DNA from: Xanthomarina maritima
GTDB taxonomy: Bacteria; Bacteroidota; Bacteroidia; Flavobacteriales; Flavobacteriaceae
Assembly: GCF_008084905.1 (NCBI RefSeq)
Contig: NZ_VSFC01000043.1
Location: 45,652 to 109,651, forward strand
Reading direction: 5' to 3'
Length of the DNA stretch: 64,000 nt
Shown here in pieces: positions 8,519 through 16,328 of the stretch. Under the pieces are notes generated by a model. The model had not been told where the DNA came from. It was given only the letters and a program-made list of their open reading frames with translations, and made no database searches. The translations under genes were made by a program, and so were the position numbers. Numbering within the stretch: the first letter of the stretch is position 1; every line of letters begins with the position of its first letter.

Positions 8519-10141
8519 ATGACCGATTTTATAAGAAAGCGAGCAGCTAATGCTAAAAATGATATCTTATCAGGATTAACAGTTGCTCTAGCTTTGGTGC
8601 CAGAAGCTGTTGCATTTGCTTTTGTCGCTGGTGTAGATCCATTAGTAGGTTTGTATGCTGCTTTTATGATAGGTTTAATTACTTCTATTTTTGGTGGACG
8701 ACCAGGAATGATAAGTGGAGCCACAGGCGCATTAGCAGTAGTTATGGTAAGTTTGGTTGCTGAAGGAAATGCTATGGGAGCAGCCGGAGAGCAGTTAGGA
8801 TTATATTATCTATTCGCTACGGTTATTTTAATGGGAATGATACAAATGCTGGCTGGTGTTTTTAAATTAGGGAAGTTTGTTCGTCTTATTCCTCATCCAG
8901 TAATGATGGGGTTTGTAAACGGTTTAGCCATTGTTATATTCTTGTCTCAACTAGGCATGTTTATGACTGTTGAAAATGGCCAAGAAACTTGGTTACAAGG
9001 TTCACAATTATGGATTATGATTGGTTTGGTAACTTTAACTATGGGAATCATGTTTGGATTACCTAAACTCACTAAAAAATTACCTGAAGCTTTAATAGCT
9101 ATCTTAGTGGTTTCTGCTATTGTAATTTTTGGAAATTTAGATGTAGCTACTGTTGGAAGTTTTATTCGTGATGGAGGTGGAGAAGGTTTAAAAGGAGGTT
9201 TGCCAACTTTTCAAACAGATATTTTCTCTAAAGTACCTTTTACATGGGAAACTTTAATGTTTATTTTTCCTTATGCGTTAATCCTTGCTGCCATTGGTTT
9301 GATAGAATCTTTAATGACTTTAAATTTAATTGATGAACTAACCGAAACCAGAGGAAATTCTAATCGTGAGTGTTTGGCTCAAGGTGGAGCAAACATTGTT
9401 ACAGGACTTTTTGGAGGAATGGGTGGATGCGCCATGATTGGTCAATCTATTATAAATATTAAAGGTGGAGGACGTGGTAGATTATCAGGTATTGTTGCAG
9501 CTCTAGCCTTATTAGGATTTATTTTATTTGCTTCTGGACTTATTGAACAAGTGCCTATTGCAGCTTTGGTAGGCGTTATGTTTATGGTAGTTTTTGGAAC
9601 CTTTGCTTGGTCTAGTTTTAGAATTATGAATAAGATTCCAAAGACTGATTTATTCGTCCTTATTTTAGTGTCTGGACTAACGGTTCTATTCGATTTAGCT
9701 ATAGCAGTTATAGCTGGTGTTATTGTGAGTGCTCTGGTATTTTCTTGGGAAAATGCCAAACGAATTCGTGCCAGAAAACGTATTAAAGAAGATGGTACAA
9801 AAATTTATGAAATTTGGGGACCTTTATTCTTTGGTTCTATTAAAGCATTTAACGATAAGTTTGATGTTAAAAACGATCCTGATAAGGTGGAGATTGACTT
9901 TATAGAATCTCGTGTAAGCGATCATTCTGCTTTGGAAGCTATTTCTAATTTAGTTGAAAGGTATAAAGCTGAAGGAAAACATATCAAACTAAAACATTTA
10001 AGTAAAGATTGTAAAGCCTTACTTTATAAAGCAAATCCGAAGTTTAGAGAAGTGATAGAAGAAGATATAGACGATCCAAGGTATCATTTAGCTGCCAATC
10101 CTGAAGATTTCCCGAAGCCACTTTCTCATTATAAACTTTAG
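8519..10141 (+). CDS. SulP-family anion transporter with STAS domain
   Basis: The 540-residue inner-membrane protein has the SulP layout. A transmembrane core of about 10-14 helices covers residues about 15-415, followed by a cytoplasmic STAS domain (about 435-515). The core begins LSGLTVALALVPEAVAFAF, and GGMGGCAMIGQS lies in the later helices. Relatives carry sulfate, bicarbonate or dicarboxylates, sometimes with sodium. No sulfate-assimilation or carbonic-anhydrase gene is adjacent, so the substrate is open. The start ATG is supported by a good upstream promoter, and the gene runs convergently into coaD with only 5 bp between, with no terminator hairpin. Confidence 0.9.
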   Translation: MTDFIRKRAANAKNDILSGLTVALALVPEAVAFAFVAGVDPLVGLYAAFMIGLITSIFGGRPGMISGATGALAVVMVSLVAEGNAMGAAGEQLGLYYLFATVILMGMIQMLAGVFKLGKFVRLIPHPVMMGFVNGLAIVIFLSQLGMFMTVENGQETWLQGSQLWIMIGLVTLTMGIMFGLPKLTKKLPEALIAILVVSAIVIFGNLDVATVGSFIRDGGGEGLKGGLPTFQTDIFSKVPFTWETLMFIFPYALILAAIGLIESLMTLNLIDELTETRGNSNRECLAQGGANIVTGLFGGMGGCAMIGQSIINIKGGGRGRLSGIVAALALLGFILFASGLIEQVPIAALVGVMFMVVFGTFAWSSFRIMNKIPKTDLFVLILVSGLTVLFDLAIAVIAGVIVSALVFSWENAKRIRARKRIKEDGTKIYEIWGPLFFGSIKAFNDKFDVKNDPDKVEIDFIESRVSDHSALEAISNLVERYKAEGKHIKLKHLSKDCKALLYKANPKFREVIEEDIDDPRYHLAANPEDFPKPLSHYKL

Positions 10142-10146
10142 TTACA

Positions 10147-10602
10147 TTATTTCACTCTTACACTATCAGGAACCAAAACGGTATAGTCACCTTTGTTTCT
10201 AATTACATCGCGAACAATACTAGAACTGATATAAGAAGTGCTAGCAGCAGTTAATAAAAAGATGGTTTCTATTTTAGAAAGCATTCTGTTGGTATGAGCA
10301 ATTGCTTTTTCAAATTCAAAATCAGCAGGATTTCTTAAACCACGTAAAATAAATTCGGCATCTATTTCCTTGCAAAAATCGATGGTCATCCCTTTGTAAG
10401 TAACAATTTTCACTTTAGGTTCATCCTTAAAAGCTTCTTCAATAAATTTTTTACGCTCGTCTAGTGAAAACATGTATTTTTTATCAGCATTGATACCAAT
10501 AGCAATAACAACTTCATCAAAAAGATGCACACCACGTTTTATAATATCGTAATGACCTAAAGTAAGTGGATCAAAAGATCCTGGAAAAAGTGCTCGTTTC
10601 AT
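10147..10602 (-). CDS. coaD: Phosphopantetheine adenylyltransferase CoaD
   Basis: The 151-residue cytosolic enzyme transfers AMP from ATP to 4'-phosphopantetheine, the fourth step of coenzyme A synthesis. The nucleotidyltransferase signature is clear: FPGSFDPLTLGH at residues 6-17, with the TxGH motif, and ISSSIVRDV near 129-137 in place of the usual ISSTxVR. Length and layout match the bacterial family. The gene lies 56 bp downstream of ddl on the same strand. Its start codon is preceded by a hairpin repeat that recurs upstream of three other genes here. Confidence 0.97.
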   Translation of the reverse strand: MKRALFPGSFDPLTLGHYDIIKRGVHLFDEVVIAIGINADKKYMFSLDERKKFIEEAFKDEPKVKIVTYKGMTIDFCKEIDAEFILRGLRNPADFEFEKAIAHTNRMLSKIETIFLLTAASTSYISSSIVRDVIRNKGDYTVLVPDSVRVK

Positions 10603-10636
10603 ATTTATTTCCCACGAAAGTGGGAATCTCTTTAAT
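10603..10636 (-). repeat. Leader hairpin repeat (CCCAC/GTGGG type) before coaD
   Basis: Read in the direction of coaD, a purine-rich AAAGAGA segment leads into a hairpin with a 7-bp stem (10609-10615 with 10620-10626) and a 4-nt loop. The sequence ATAAAT then abuts the ATG. The GTGGG arm ends 8 nt before the start codon. The same element, orientation and spacing occur before ddl, yaaA and the bTHX gene. Confidence 0.85.
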
Positions 10637-10658
10637 TTATATCAAATATAAACAATAA

Positions 10659-11633
10659 TTATTTTAGGCTTTCCTCAATGGCATTCTCAAACAATTCAGA
10701 CAAACTAATTCCAGCAGCTGCAGCTTGTTGAGGTAAGATGCTAGCTTTTGTTAAACCTGGAACTGTATTCACTTCCAGTAAATGTGGTTCTCCATCTTTA
10801 AAAATATATTCACTTCGGCTAAAACCTGTCATTTTTAAAATCTCATAGACTTTTTTTGCTACATTATTTACTTTTTCTTCTTGTTCTTTCGTTATTCTAG
10901 CTGGTGTAATTTCTTTAGATTCACCTAAATACTTGGCTTTATAATCGAAGAAATCGTTATCGCTAACTATTTCAGTTATGGGTAAGACTTTTGTTTCTCC
11001 TTTGTATTTAATAACGCCAACAGACACCTCAGTGCCATCTAAAAAAGATTCGATAATAATTTCGTCGTCTTCTTTAAAAGCCACTTCAATAGCGTTTTGC
11101 AAGTCTTCAGTTTTATAAACTTTAGTAATGCCAAAACTACTTCCAGCTTTATTGGCTTTCACAAAACAAGGCAATCCCACTTTATTTACAATTGCTTGTT
11201 CATATATTTTATCTCCTAAATTCACATAAAAACTTTCTGCAGTTTTTATTCCGTAAGGTTTTAAAACACTCAAGCAATCACGTTTGTTAAAAGTAAGTGC
11301 TGCTTGATACATACCACAACTGGTTTGAGGTATATTTAAAAGCTTAAAATAAGCTTGCATGTAGCCATCTTCGCCAGGAGTTCCATGAATGGCGTTAAAA
11401 ACACAGTCAAATTTAATCTTTGAGTTGTTTATAGTGATGGAAAAATCGTTTCTATCTACAGGGAATTCTTGGTCTTCATCATCGACATAAACCCATTTAT
11501 TTTTAAAGATATGAATTCTATAAGCTGCATATTTTTCGTTGTTAAGTGTCTGGTAAACAACGTTTCCACTTTTTAATGAGATTTCGTATTCGCTGGAGAA
11601 ACCTCCCATAATAATGGCAATGTTTTTTTTCAT
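10659..11633 (-). CDS. ddl: D-alanine--D-alanine ligase
   Basis: This 324-residue ATP-grasp enzyme joins two D-alanines for peptidoglycan precursor synthesis in the cytoplasm. The N-terminus has IAIIMGGFSSEYEISLKSG, the family's N-terminal substrate-binding motif. CFVKANKAGSSFGI near residues 155-168 is the ATP-grasp lysine loop, and EPHLLEVNTVPGLTKAS near 285-301 carries the metal ligands. Length matches the family. It is upstream of coaD on the same strand, with the PASTA protein gene divergent on its other side. A leader hairpin repeat sits immediately before the ATG. Confidence 0.97.
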   Translation of the reverse strand: MKKNIAIIMGGFSSEYEISLKSGNVVYQTLNNEKYAAYRIHIFKNKWVYVDDEDQEFPVDRNDFSITINNSKIKFDCVFNAIHGTPGEDGYMQAYFKLLNIPQTSCGMYQAALTFNKRDCLSVLKPYGIKTAESFYVNLGDKIYEQAIVNKVGLPCFVKANKAGSSFGITKVYKTEDLQNAIEVAFKEDDEIIIESFLDGTEVSVGVIKYKGETKVLPITEIVSDNDFFDYKAKYLGESKEITPARITKEQEEKVNNVAKKVYEILKMTGFSRSEYIFKDGEPHLLEVNTVPGLTKASILPQQAAAAGISLSELFENAIEESLK

Positions 11634-11667
11634 ATGTATTTCCCAAGAAAATGGGAATCTCTTTAAT
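11634..11667 (-). repeat. Leader hairpin repeat (CCCA/TGGG type) before ddl
   Basis: This is the same element as before coaD: AAAGAGATT, then a hairpin spanning 11640-11657, then a 6-nt A/T spacer and the ATG. One stem position has decayed to A-A, leaving a 6-bp stem (TTCCCA/TGGGAA). Its orientation and distance from the start codon match the coaD copy. Confidence 0.8.
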
Positions 11668-11756
11668 TATTAACTAAATTTACAATAAAACCTTTAGTTT
11701 ATCAGTTAAGCTAAAATATCACAATAAAAGCAAAAGAAAAAACAGTTCTGTTTTTA

Positions 11757-11764
11757 TATCTTTG
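11757..11764 (+). promoter_or_regulatory. -7 promoter element (TATCTTTG) of the PASTA gene
   Basis: TATCTTTG fits TAnnTTTG and lies 18 nt before the ATG at 11783. I see no convincing -33 TTG at 19-bp spacing, so the assignment rests on the -7 box and its position. Confidence 0.55.
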
Positions 11765-11782
11765 TTTCACAAATAAATCTAA

Positions 11783-12346
11783 ATGAGCTTTATAAACTTT
11801 ATAAAAAGTAAAACCTTTTTAAAACAAATAGTATTGGCTGTTGTAGCTATATTTATATTGACCTTTATCATGTTGAAATGGTTGAAAGTATCTACTAATC
11901 ATGGTGAATTTGAAACAGTTCCAGAACTAAAAGGAAAATCTATTAAAGTTGCAGACATAGAACTAAAAGAAAATAATTTGGTGATGGAAATTTTGGATTC
12001 ATCCAACTATAATCCAGATTATCCGAAGTTTTCAGTAATAGATCAAGACCCAATTGCTGGCGAAAAAGTAAAAGAAAACCGAAAAATATATTTAACTCTA
12101 AATCCTTCTGGTTATAGAAAAGTATTAGTTCCAGACTTAAAGGAACGAACCTTTAGACAAGCAAAACCTACCCTTGAAGCCTTAGGCTTTGAAGTTGGAA
12201 AACTAACTTATATAGATAACATTGCAAAAGATATGGTTTTGGATATGAGTTTTCAAGGTGAAAACATTAAACCTGGAGATATGCTTCCAAAAACCTCTAA
12301 AATCGATTTGGTTTTAGGAAATGGTACCAGACCAACTTCAGAATAG
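11783..12346 (+). CDS. Membrane-anchored PASTA-domain protein
   Basis: The 187-residue protein has one N-terminal transmembrane helix (about 14-31) and two PASTA repeats outside the membrane (about 40-110 and 112-183). VPELKGKSI and VPDLKERTFRQA mark their starts. PASTA domains bind muropeptides or beta-lactam-like ligands in penicillin-binding proteins and Ser/Thr kinases. This one lacks both a kinase and a transpeptidase. It is divergent from ddl and followed at once by an RluD-type gene, an arrangement I know from other flavobacteria. A cell-wall sensing or scaffold role is inferred. Confidence 0.85.
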   Translation: MSFINFIKSKTFLKQIVLAVVAIFILTFIMLKWLKVSTNHGEFETVPELKGKSIKVADIELKENNLVMEILDSSNYNPDYPKFSVIDQDPIAGEKVKENRKIYLTLNPSGYRKVLVPDLKERTFRQAKPTLEALGFEVGKLTYIDNIAKDMVLDMSFQGENIKPGDMLPKTSKIDLVLGNGTRPTSE

Positions 12347-12347
12347 T

Positions 12348-13385
12348 ATGACAGATTATACGCCAGAACAGGAAGGTGACGATGAATTATATGAACATTA
12401 CACATTTACTGTTGAAAAAGGCCAGAAACCTTTAAGAATTGATAAATATTTAATGAATTTTATTGAAAACGCGACGCGTAATAAAATTCAAGCTGCAGCT
12501 AAAAATGGCAGCATTTATGTAAACGATGTTCCTGTAAAATCTAATTACAAGGTAAAACCTTTTGATGTAATTCGAGTACTTTTAGAGCATCCTCCATATG
12601 AAAATTTGCTTACTCCAGAGAACATTCCTTTAAACATTGTTTATGAAGACAACGATTTACTGGTTGTAAATAAAGAGGCTGGCATGGTTGTGCATCCTGG
12701 ACATGGCAACTATACAGGAACTTTAATAAACGCCTTGATTTATCATTTTGATAATCTGCCAAATAATTCGAGCAATCGTCCTGGATTGGTACATAGAATT
12801 GATAAAGACACCAGTGGACTTCTAGTAATCGCTAAAAACGAAGAGACCATGACACATCTAGCCAAACAGTTTTTCGACAAAACAAGTGAGCGTGAATATG
12901 TAGCTATTGTTTGGGGAAATATGGAAGAGGACGAAGGCATCATTGAAGGCAATATTGGTCGTCATCCAAAAAACAGATTACAAAATACGGTCTTTTTTGG
13001 TGACGATGAGGACAAAGGCAAGCCAGCAGTTACTCATTATAAAGTTATAGAACGATTAGGTTATGTTACTTTGGTGTCTTGTAAGTTAGAAACAGGTAGA
13101 ACACACCAAATTCGTGTGCACATGAAACATATTGGTCATACCTTGTTTAATGATGAACGTTATGGAGGAGAACGTATTTTAAAAGGAACCACCTTTACCA
13201 AATACAAGCAGTTTGTAGATAACTGTTTTAAAGTCTTACCAAGACAAGCGCTTCATGCAAAAACTTTAGGGTTTGTACATCCAAAAACTAAAAAGTTTAT
13301 GAGTTTCGATACGAAAATACCTGAAGATATGCAGCAATGTATTGAAAAGTGGAGACACTATGTGAAGCATCAGGAAACGGAGTAA
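12348..13385 (+). CDS. rluD: RluD-family 23S rRNA pseudouridine synthase
   Basis: The 345-residue enzyme has an N-terminal S4 RNA-binding domain (about 30-90) and an RluA/RluD-type catalytic domain. HRIDKDTSGLLVIAKN contains the catalytic aspartate and the conserved RxD..TSGL signature, and GRTHQIRVHMKHIGH lies further on. RluD isomerises uridines in helix 69 of 23S rRNA. I chose the ATG at 12348, 1 nt after the PASTA stop. An in-frame ATG at 12321 would force a 26-bp overlap and add nine atypical residues. The exact target uridines cannot be fixed by motif alone. Confidence 0.9.
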   Translation: MTDYTPEQEGDDELYEHYTFTVEKGQKPLRIDKYLMNFIENATRNKIQAAAKNGSIYVNDVPVKSNYKVKPFDVIRVLLEHPPYENLLTPENIPLNIVYEDNDLLVVNKEAGMVVHPGHGNYTGTLINALIYHFDNLPNNSSNRPGLVHRIDKDTSGLLVIAKNEETMTHLAKQFFDKTSEREYVAIVWGNMEEDEGIIEGNIGRHPKNRLQNTVFFGDDEDKGKPAVTHYKVIERLGYVTLVSCKLETGRTHQIRVHMKHIGHTLFNDERYGGERILKGTTFTKYKQFVDNCFKVLPRQALHAKTLGFVHPKTKKFMSFDTKIPEDMQQCIEKWRHYVKHQETE

Positions 13386-13450
13386 GTTTTTATATAATTC
13401 AACAATAATTAAACATATAAAAAGTTGAAAAATTTTTAGAAAAGTTGGTT

Positions 13451-13476
13451 ATATATATATATATATATATATATAT
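13451..13476. repeat. (TA)13 dinucleotide microsatellite
   Basis: About thirteen uninterrupted TA units lie about 20 nt before a lipoprotein start codon. They are flanked by TTGG on the left (about 13446-13449) and TTGC on the right. Coordinates may be off by one or two because of the repetition. The tract could sit as spacer between a -33 TTG and a -7 box. Confidence 0.85.
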
Positions 13477-13498
13477 TGCACTAACTTAAACCTACAAG

Positions 13499-14407
13499 AT
13501 GATGAAAAACAACCTTTTTTACTTAGCAATATTCATCTCATTATTAACAAATTTTAGTTGTAGTCATGATGATGACTCAGGCGAACAAGTTGTTGAACCT
13601 AGTGACAACTTTTATATTGAAAGTTATCACGGATTTTATGCTCAATACAACACCCATTTGTCTACATTTTTTAATTATAGTAATATAATTTCTTTTGAGT
13701 ATGATGATTCCAACAGAATCTCAAAAAGACATGGAGATATACTATATACTGGCTCTGGCAGTGGAGGTGGAGGTTATTTGCACGATTCTCTCTATACAGA
13801 TTTAGTCTATACAAATAATAAAATACATCTTGAAAGAAAAGTTCTTCCATTTATGGGTTATGAAATTCCAGAAAATGAAACCATTATCGAGTTAGATGCT
13901 CATAATAGAATGATTAAGAAAATAAGGTTTCAAGAAAATGATTATCCAGAAAGAGATACTACAAACTACACATATAGCAATGGGAAATTAATGTCATTTG
14001 TTAAAACCTCAAATAGAGTTTCAACTATTGGAGATTGGTCTGTACGTTATTATCAAGAATCTAATCTGTATTATACCAATGATAATTTAGATAGTATTGT
14101 AACCATTTATTCGGGCAAAGAAAGTTCTGTACCATATACGATACTTTCAAAGAAAGAAACCAAGTATTTCAGTGGTTACGATACTGCTGAAAACCCATTT
14201 AGAAAACTTCAAATTTTTGAAGAAACATTCAATAGATCCTTATCTAAAAATAATTTCACGGAATATAGAAAAACTTCCAATTCTTACCACTATCCAAATG
14301 ATGATTATTATCAAACACCAATTTTATACCCAACTCAAGAAGAAGCTTTTCAAAACTGGAGTTTTGCCTATGATGAAGATGGTGAATGGATTTATAATCA
14401 ATTTTAA
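13499..14407 (+). CDS. Hypothetical lipoprotein with YD-like strand repeats
   Basis: The 302-residue protein has a signal peptide with lipobox TNFSC (Cys at about residue 21) followed by HDDDSGE, typical of flavobacterial lipoproteins. The body has several short stretches of the kind SFEYDDSNRISKRHG, FSYDEDG and YTNNKIHLE, which resemble the tyrosine/aspartate strand repeats of DUF4595 or RHS-like proteins, but no clear catalytic motif. A Gly/Ser run, GSGSGGGG, occurs near residue 84. It is followed 22 bp later by another lipoprotein gene. The function is unknown. The TA tract upstream may affect its expression. Confidence 0.75.
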   Translation: MMKNNLFYLAIFISLLTNFSCSHDDDSGEQVVEPSDNFYIESYHGFYAQYNTHLSTFFNYSNIISFEYDDSNRISKRHGDILYTGSGSGGGGYLHDSLYTDLVYTNNKIHLERKVLPFMGYEIPENETIIELDAHNRMIKKIRFQENDYPERDTTNYTYSNGKLMSFVKTSNRVSTIGDWSVRYYQESNLYYTNDNLDSIVTIYSGKESSVPYTILSKKETKYFSGYDTAENPFRKLQIFEETFNRSLSKNNFTEYRKTSNSYHYPNDDYYQTPILYPTQEEAFQNWSFAYDEDGEWIYNQF

Positions 14408-14429
14408 TTTTTATTAAAACCCAAATCTT

Positions 14430-14861
14430 ATGAAAACCTCTATTAAATTAATTGCATTCATTGCGTTTTTAATTTTAGCCATGTTCCAAACATCATGTAA
14501 AAGTGATGATGATAGTGGAGATGAATGCGAGGGTGTTGCTTGCCCAACAGATGCTCCAGGTCTTTATGTTTATATCATTGATGAAAACCAAGATCCAGTT
14601 GCTTTAGATGCTTATGAAGTCATTAATATTGCAACTGGAGAAGTTTTAACAACGCTAATTCCACCAGTTATATTTGAGCAATATCAGCAAGCAGGCGAAT
14701 ATCCATTATCTACTGGTCCTTTGGAAATAGGTCAAGAAAGAGATGTTTTATTTAAAGGGTTTATTAATGACATAGAAGTCATTAGCAGTAATTATAGGGT
14801 AGGAAGAGGCTGTTGTTATTTAGGTGTAGTTTCTGGAGATGTAAATTTGGTACTTGAATAA
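14430..14861 (+). CDS. Small hypothetical lipoprotein
   Basis: The 143-residue product has a signal peptide and lipobox MFQTSC with the lipidated cysteine at about residue 23, then an acidic KSDDDSGDE run. After a CEGVACP pair of cysteines it has a beta-rich segment, LYVYIIDENQDPVALDAY, like a small Ig-like or carboxypeptidase-regulatory fold. Two further cysteines lie near the C-terminus (GRGCCYLG). It follows the larger lipoprotein gene by 22 bp and is probably co-transcribed with it. I recognise no family. Confidence 0.75.
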   Translation: MKTSIKLIAFIAFLILAMFQTSCKSDDDSGDECEGVACPTDAPGLYVYIIDENQDPVALDAYEVINIATGEVLTTLIPPVIFEQYQQAGEYPLSTGPLEIGQERDVLFKGFINDIEVISSNYRVGRGCCYLGVVSGDVNLVLE

Positions 14862-15024
14862 AGAAACCACATAAAATAAACACAAAATTACCTAAATTAT
14901 TAACTTTGCTATAACAGTTTCCATTCGTTAGTTTATAGATTTATATGTAACTTTGAATCTATAATTAGAGACTTTTAATATCTGTAATTTTTCGTCTTTA
15001 ATTGAAGTTATTTATTAATCTATA

Positions 15025-15054
15025 ATGAGATACCCACTTTCGTGGGTAATAAAT
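15025..15054 (+). repeat. Leader hairpin repeat before yaaA
   Basis: ATGAGA leads into a 7-bp stem (15031-15037 with 15042-15048) and a 4-nt loop, followed by ATAAAT and the yaaA ATG at 15055. It is on the plus strand, yet in the same orientation to its gene as the copies before coaD, ddl and bTHX. The ATG within it (15025) is part of the repeat and unlikely to be the real start. Confidence 0.85.
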
Positions 15055-15813
15055 ATGAAGCTTGTATTATCACCAGCAAAATCACTCGATTTTGAAAGTA
15101 AATTACCAACAACAAAAACATCTGAAGCTCAATTTCTTTCAGATTCAGAGCGCATTAATAAAGTGTTAAAAAAGAAATCAGCTAAGAGTTTATCGAAGTT
15201 GATGAGTATATCTAAAGATTTGTCAGAATTAAACTATCAACGCAATCAAGACTGGCAATTACCTTTTACAAAAGAGAATGCCAGACCAGCAGTGTATGCC
15301 TTTAATGGCGATGTGTATAGAGGCTTGGATGTGTATACTTTAGATACAAAAAACATTGATAAATTACAGGATACCGTAAGGATCCTTTCTGGCTTATACG
15401 GCGTTTTAAAACCATTGGATTTAATGCAAGCCTACAGATTGGAAATGGGAACGAAACTTTCAATAGGAAGAAATAAAAACCTCTATGAATTCTGGAAAAA
15501 GAAAGTCACCAAAGCTTTAAACGACGAGCTAGAAGATAATGAACTTTTTTTAAATCTGGCAAGTAATGAGTATTTTAAAGCTATTGATGCCAAAGCACTA
15601 AAAGTTCCAGTAATAAACATTGATTTTAAAGAACTTAAAAATGGCGACTATAAAACCATTGGCATTTTTGCAAAATTAGCAAGAGGCTTAATGGCACGAT
15701 ATATTCTAGAGACCAATGCCAAAACTTTAGAAGATATCAAAGGTTTTAATTTAGAAAACTACAGATTTCATGAGCAACTCTCCAAAGAAAACAGTTTGGT
15801 CTTTACAAGATAA
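15055..15813 (+). CDS. yaaA: Peroxide stress protein YaaA (DUF328)
   Basis: The 252-residue protein matches the YaaA/DUF328 family: it begins KLVLSPAKSLDFES and contains RPAVYAFNGDVYRGLD and LRILSGLYGVLKPLDLMQAYRLEMGT-type segments. In E. coli YaaA limits intracellular iron and protects DNA during peroxide stress. The start at 15055 gives the family's usual N-terminus. The upstream in-frame ATG at 15025 lies in a repeat and adds ten unrelated residues. The next gene begins inside its 3' end. Confidence 0.95.
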   Translation: MKLVLSPAKSLDFESKLPTTKTSEAQFLSDSERINKVLKKKSAKSLSKLMSISKDLSELNYQRNQDWQLPFTKENARPAVYAFNGDVYRGLDVYTLDTKNIDKLQDTVRILSGLYGVLKPLDLMQAYRLEMGTKLSIGRNKNLYEFWKKKVTKALNDELEDNELFLNLASNEYFKAIDAKALKVPVINIDFKELKNGDYKTIGIFAKLARGLMARYILETNAKTLEDIKGFNLENYRFHEQLSKENSLVFTR

Positions 15814-16108
15814 TAAACGTACAGAAGAACAACGAGAAGCTTTTAAACCTACAGGTAAAAAACCGAGAAACAAAACGCTTCAATATATTTTAGTTTTTAT
15901 TTTAGTTCTTTTAGTGATGAGTTTTTTGCTAATTCAAATCTATGAAGAAACTCTAGAAACTTGCATTGTAGATACTTTTTGTATTAACTCTAACGATAAC
16001 ATATTACTTTATACACTCTATGTTTTTGTAAATATGAGTATGGTTATATTAGCGATAGCTGGAGCTTATGTTATTGGTAAAAAATTAGGAAATTACTTTA
16101 AGGTTTAG
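15770..16108 (+). CDS. Hypothetical two-helix membrane protein overlapping yaaA
   Basis: The 112-residue reading frame starts 44 bp inside the yaaA 3' end in another frame. It encodes a basic N-terminal region of about 35 residues and two transmembrane helices (about 38-58 and 80-102) with two cysteines between them. The hydrophobic pattern and the otherwise empty 290 bp after yaaA support a real gene. The unusual length of the overlap leaves the start uncertain, but there is no other ATG before the first helix. It ends convergently, overlapping the bTHX gene by 11 bp. The function is unknown. Confidence 0.6.
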   Translation: MSNSPKKTVWSLQDNKRTEEQREAFKPTGKKPRNKTLQYILVFILVLLVMSFLLIQIYEETLETCIVDTFCINSNDNILLYTLYVFVNMSMVILAIAGAYVIGKKLGNYFKV

Positions 16109-16235
16109 GATTTACTTTTTTATTAACGTTTAATTGATCTTCTAATCTTTGTTTTTTTTTAATTCGTGGTCGTCTAGCACCAAAAGTACCACGATGAATT
16201 TTTCCTCTTTTGGTTTTTTTGTCTCCTTTTCCCAT
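16098..16235 (-). CDS. 30S ribosomal protein bTHX
   Basis: The 45-residue, very basic protein begins MGKGDKKTKRGKIHRGTFG, which matches the bTHX (Thx/S31-like) proteins of the Bacteroidota, small 30S-subunit components. The correct ATG is at 16235. An upstream in-frame TTG would add 37 residues encoded by the leader repeat and non-coding sequence, which is not plausible. A hairpin repeat sits directly upstream. The gene stands alone on the minus strand. Confidence 0.9.
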   Translation of the reverse strand: MGKGDKKTKRGKIHRGTFGARRPRIKKKQRLEDQLNVNKKVNPKP

Positions 16236-16268
16236 AATAATTCCCCACGTAAGTGGGAGTCTCTTTTT
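16236..16268 (-). repeat. Leader hairpin repeat before the bTHX gene
   Basis: In the direction of the gene, AAAGAGA leads to a CCCAC/GTGGG stem (16244-16248 with 16253-16257, 4-nt loop) whose distal arm ends 8 nt before the ATG. Spacing and orientation equal those of the copies before coaD, ddl and yaaA. The flanking arms have slightly decayed. Confidence 0.8.
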
Positions 16269-16328
16269 AATTAAACTTACTTTTGTGGTTATAAAATACA
16301 ATTTTTTGACCTTAAAAACAAGAAAGTT

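Noticed and set aside
8488..8724. Minus-strand frame over the SulP promoter and start
   Set aside because: It covers the start of the SulP gene in antisense and is Ala/Thr/Lys-rich by chance of the codon pattern.
9442..9759. Minus-strand frame opposite the SulP gene
   Set aside because: Antisense to conserved transmembrane segments of SulP; no promoter or family match.
12321..12347. Earlier start for the RluD-type gene
   Set aside because: It would overlap the PASTA gene by 26 bp and add nine residues; the ATG one base after the PASTA stop is the normal arrangement.
14172..14417. Overlapping plus-strand frame in the lipoprotein gene
   Set aside because: It lies in another frame within the 302-residue lipoprotein gene and has no start context or family match.
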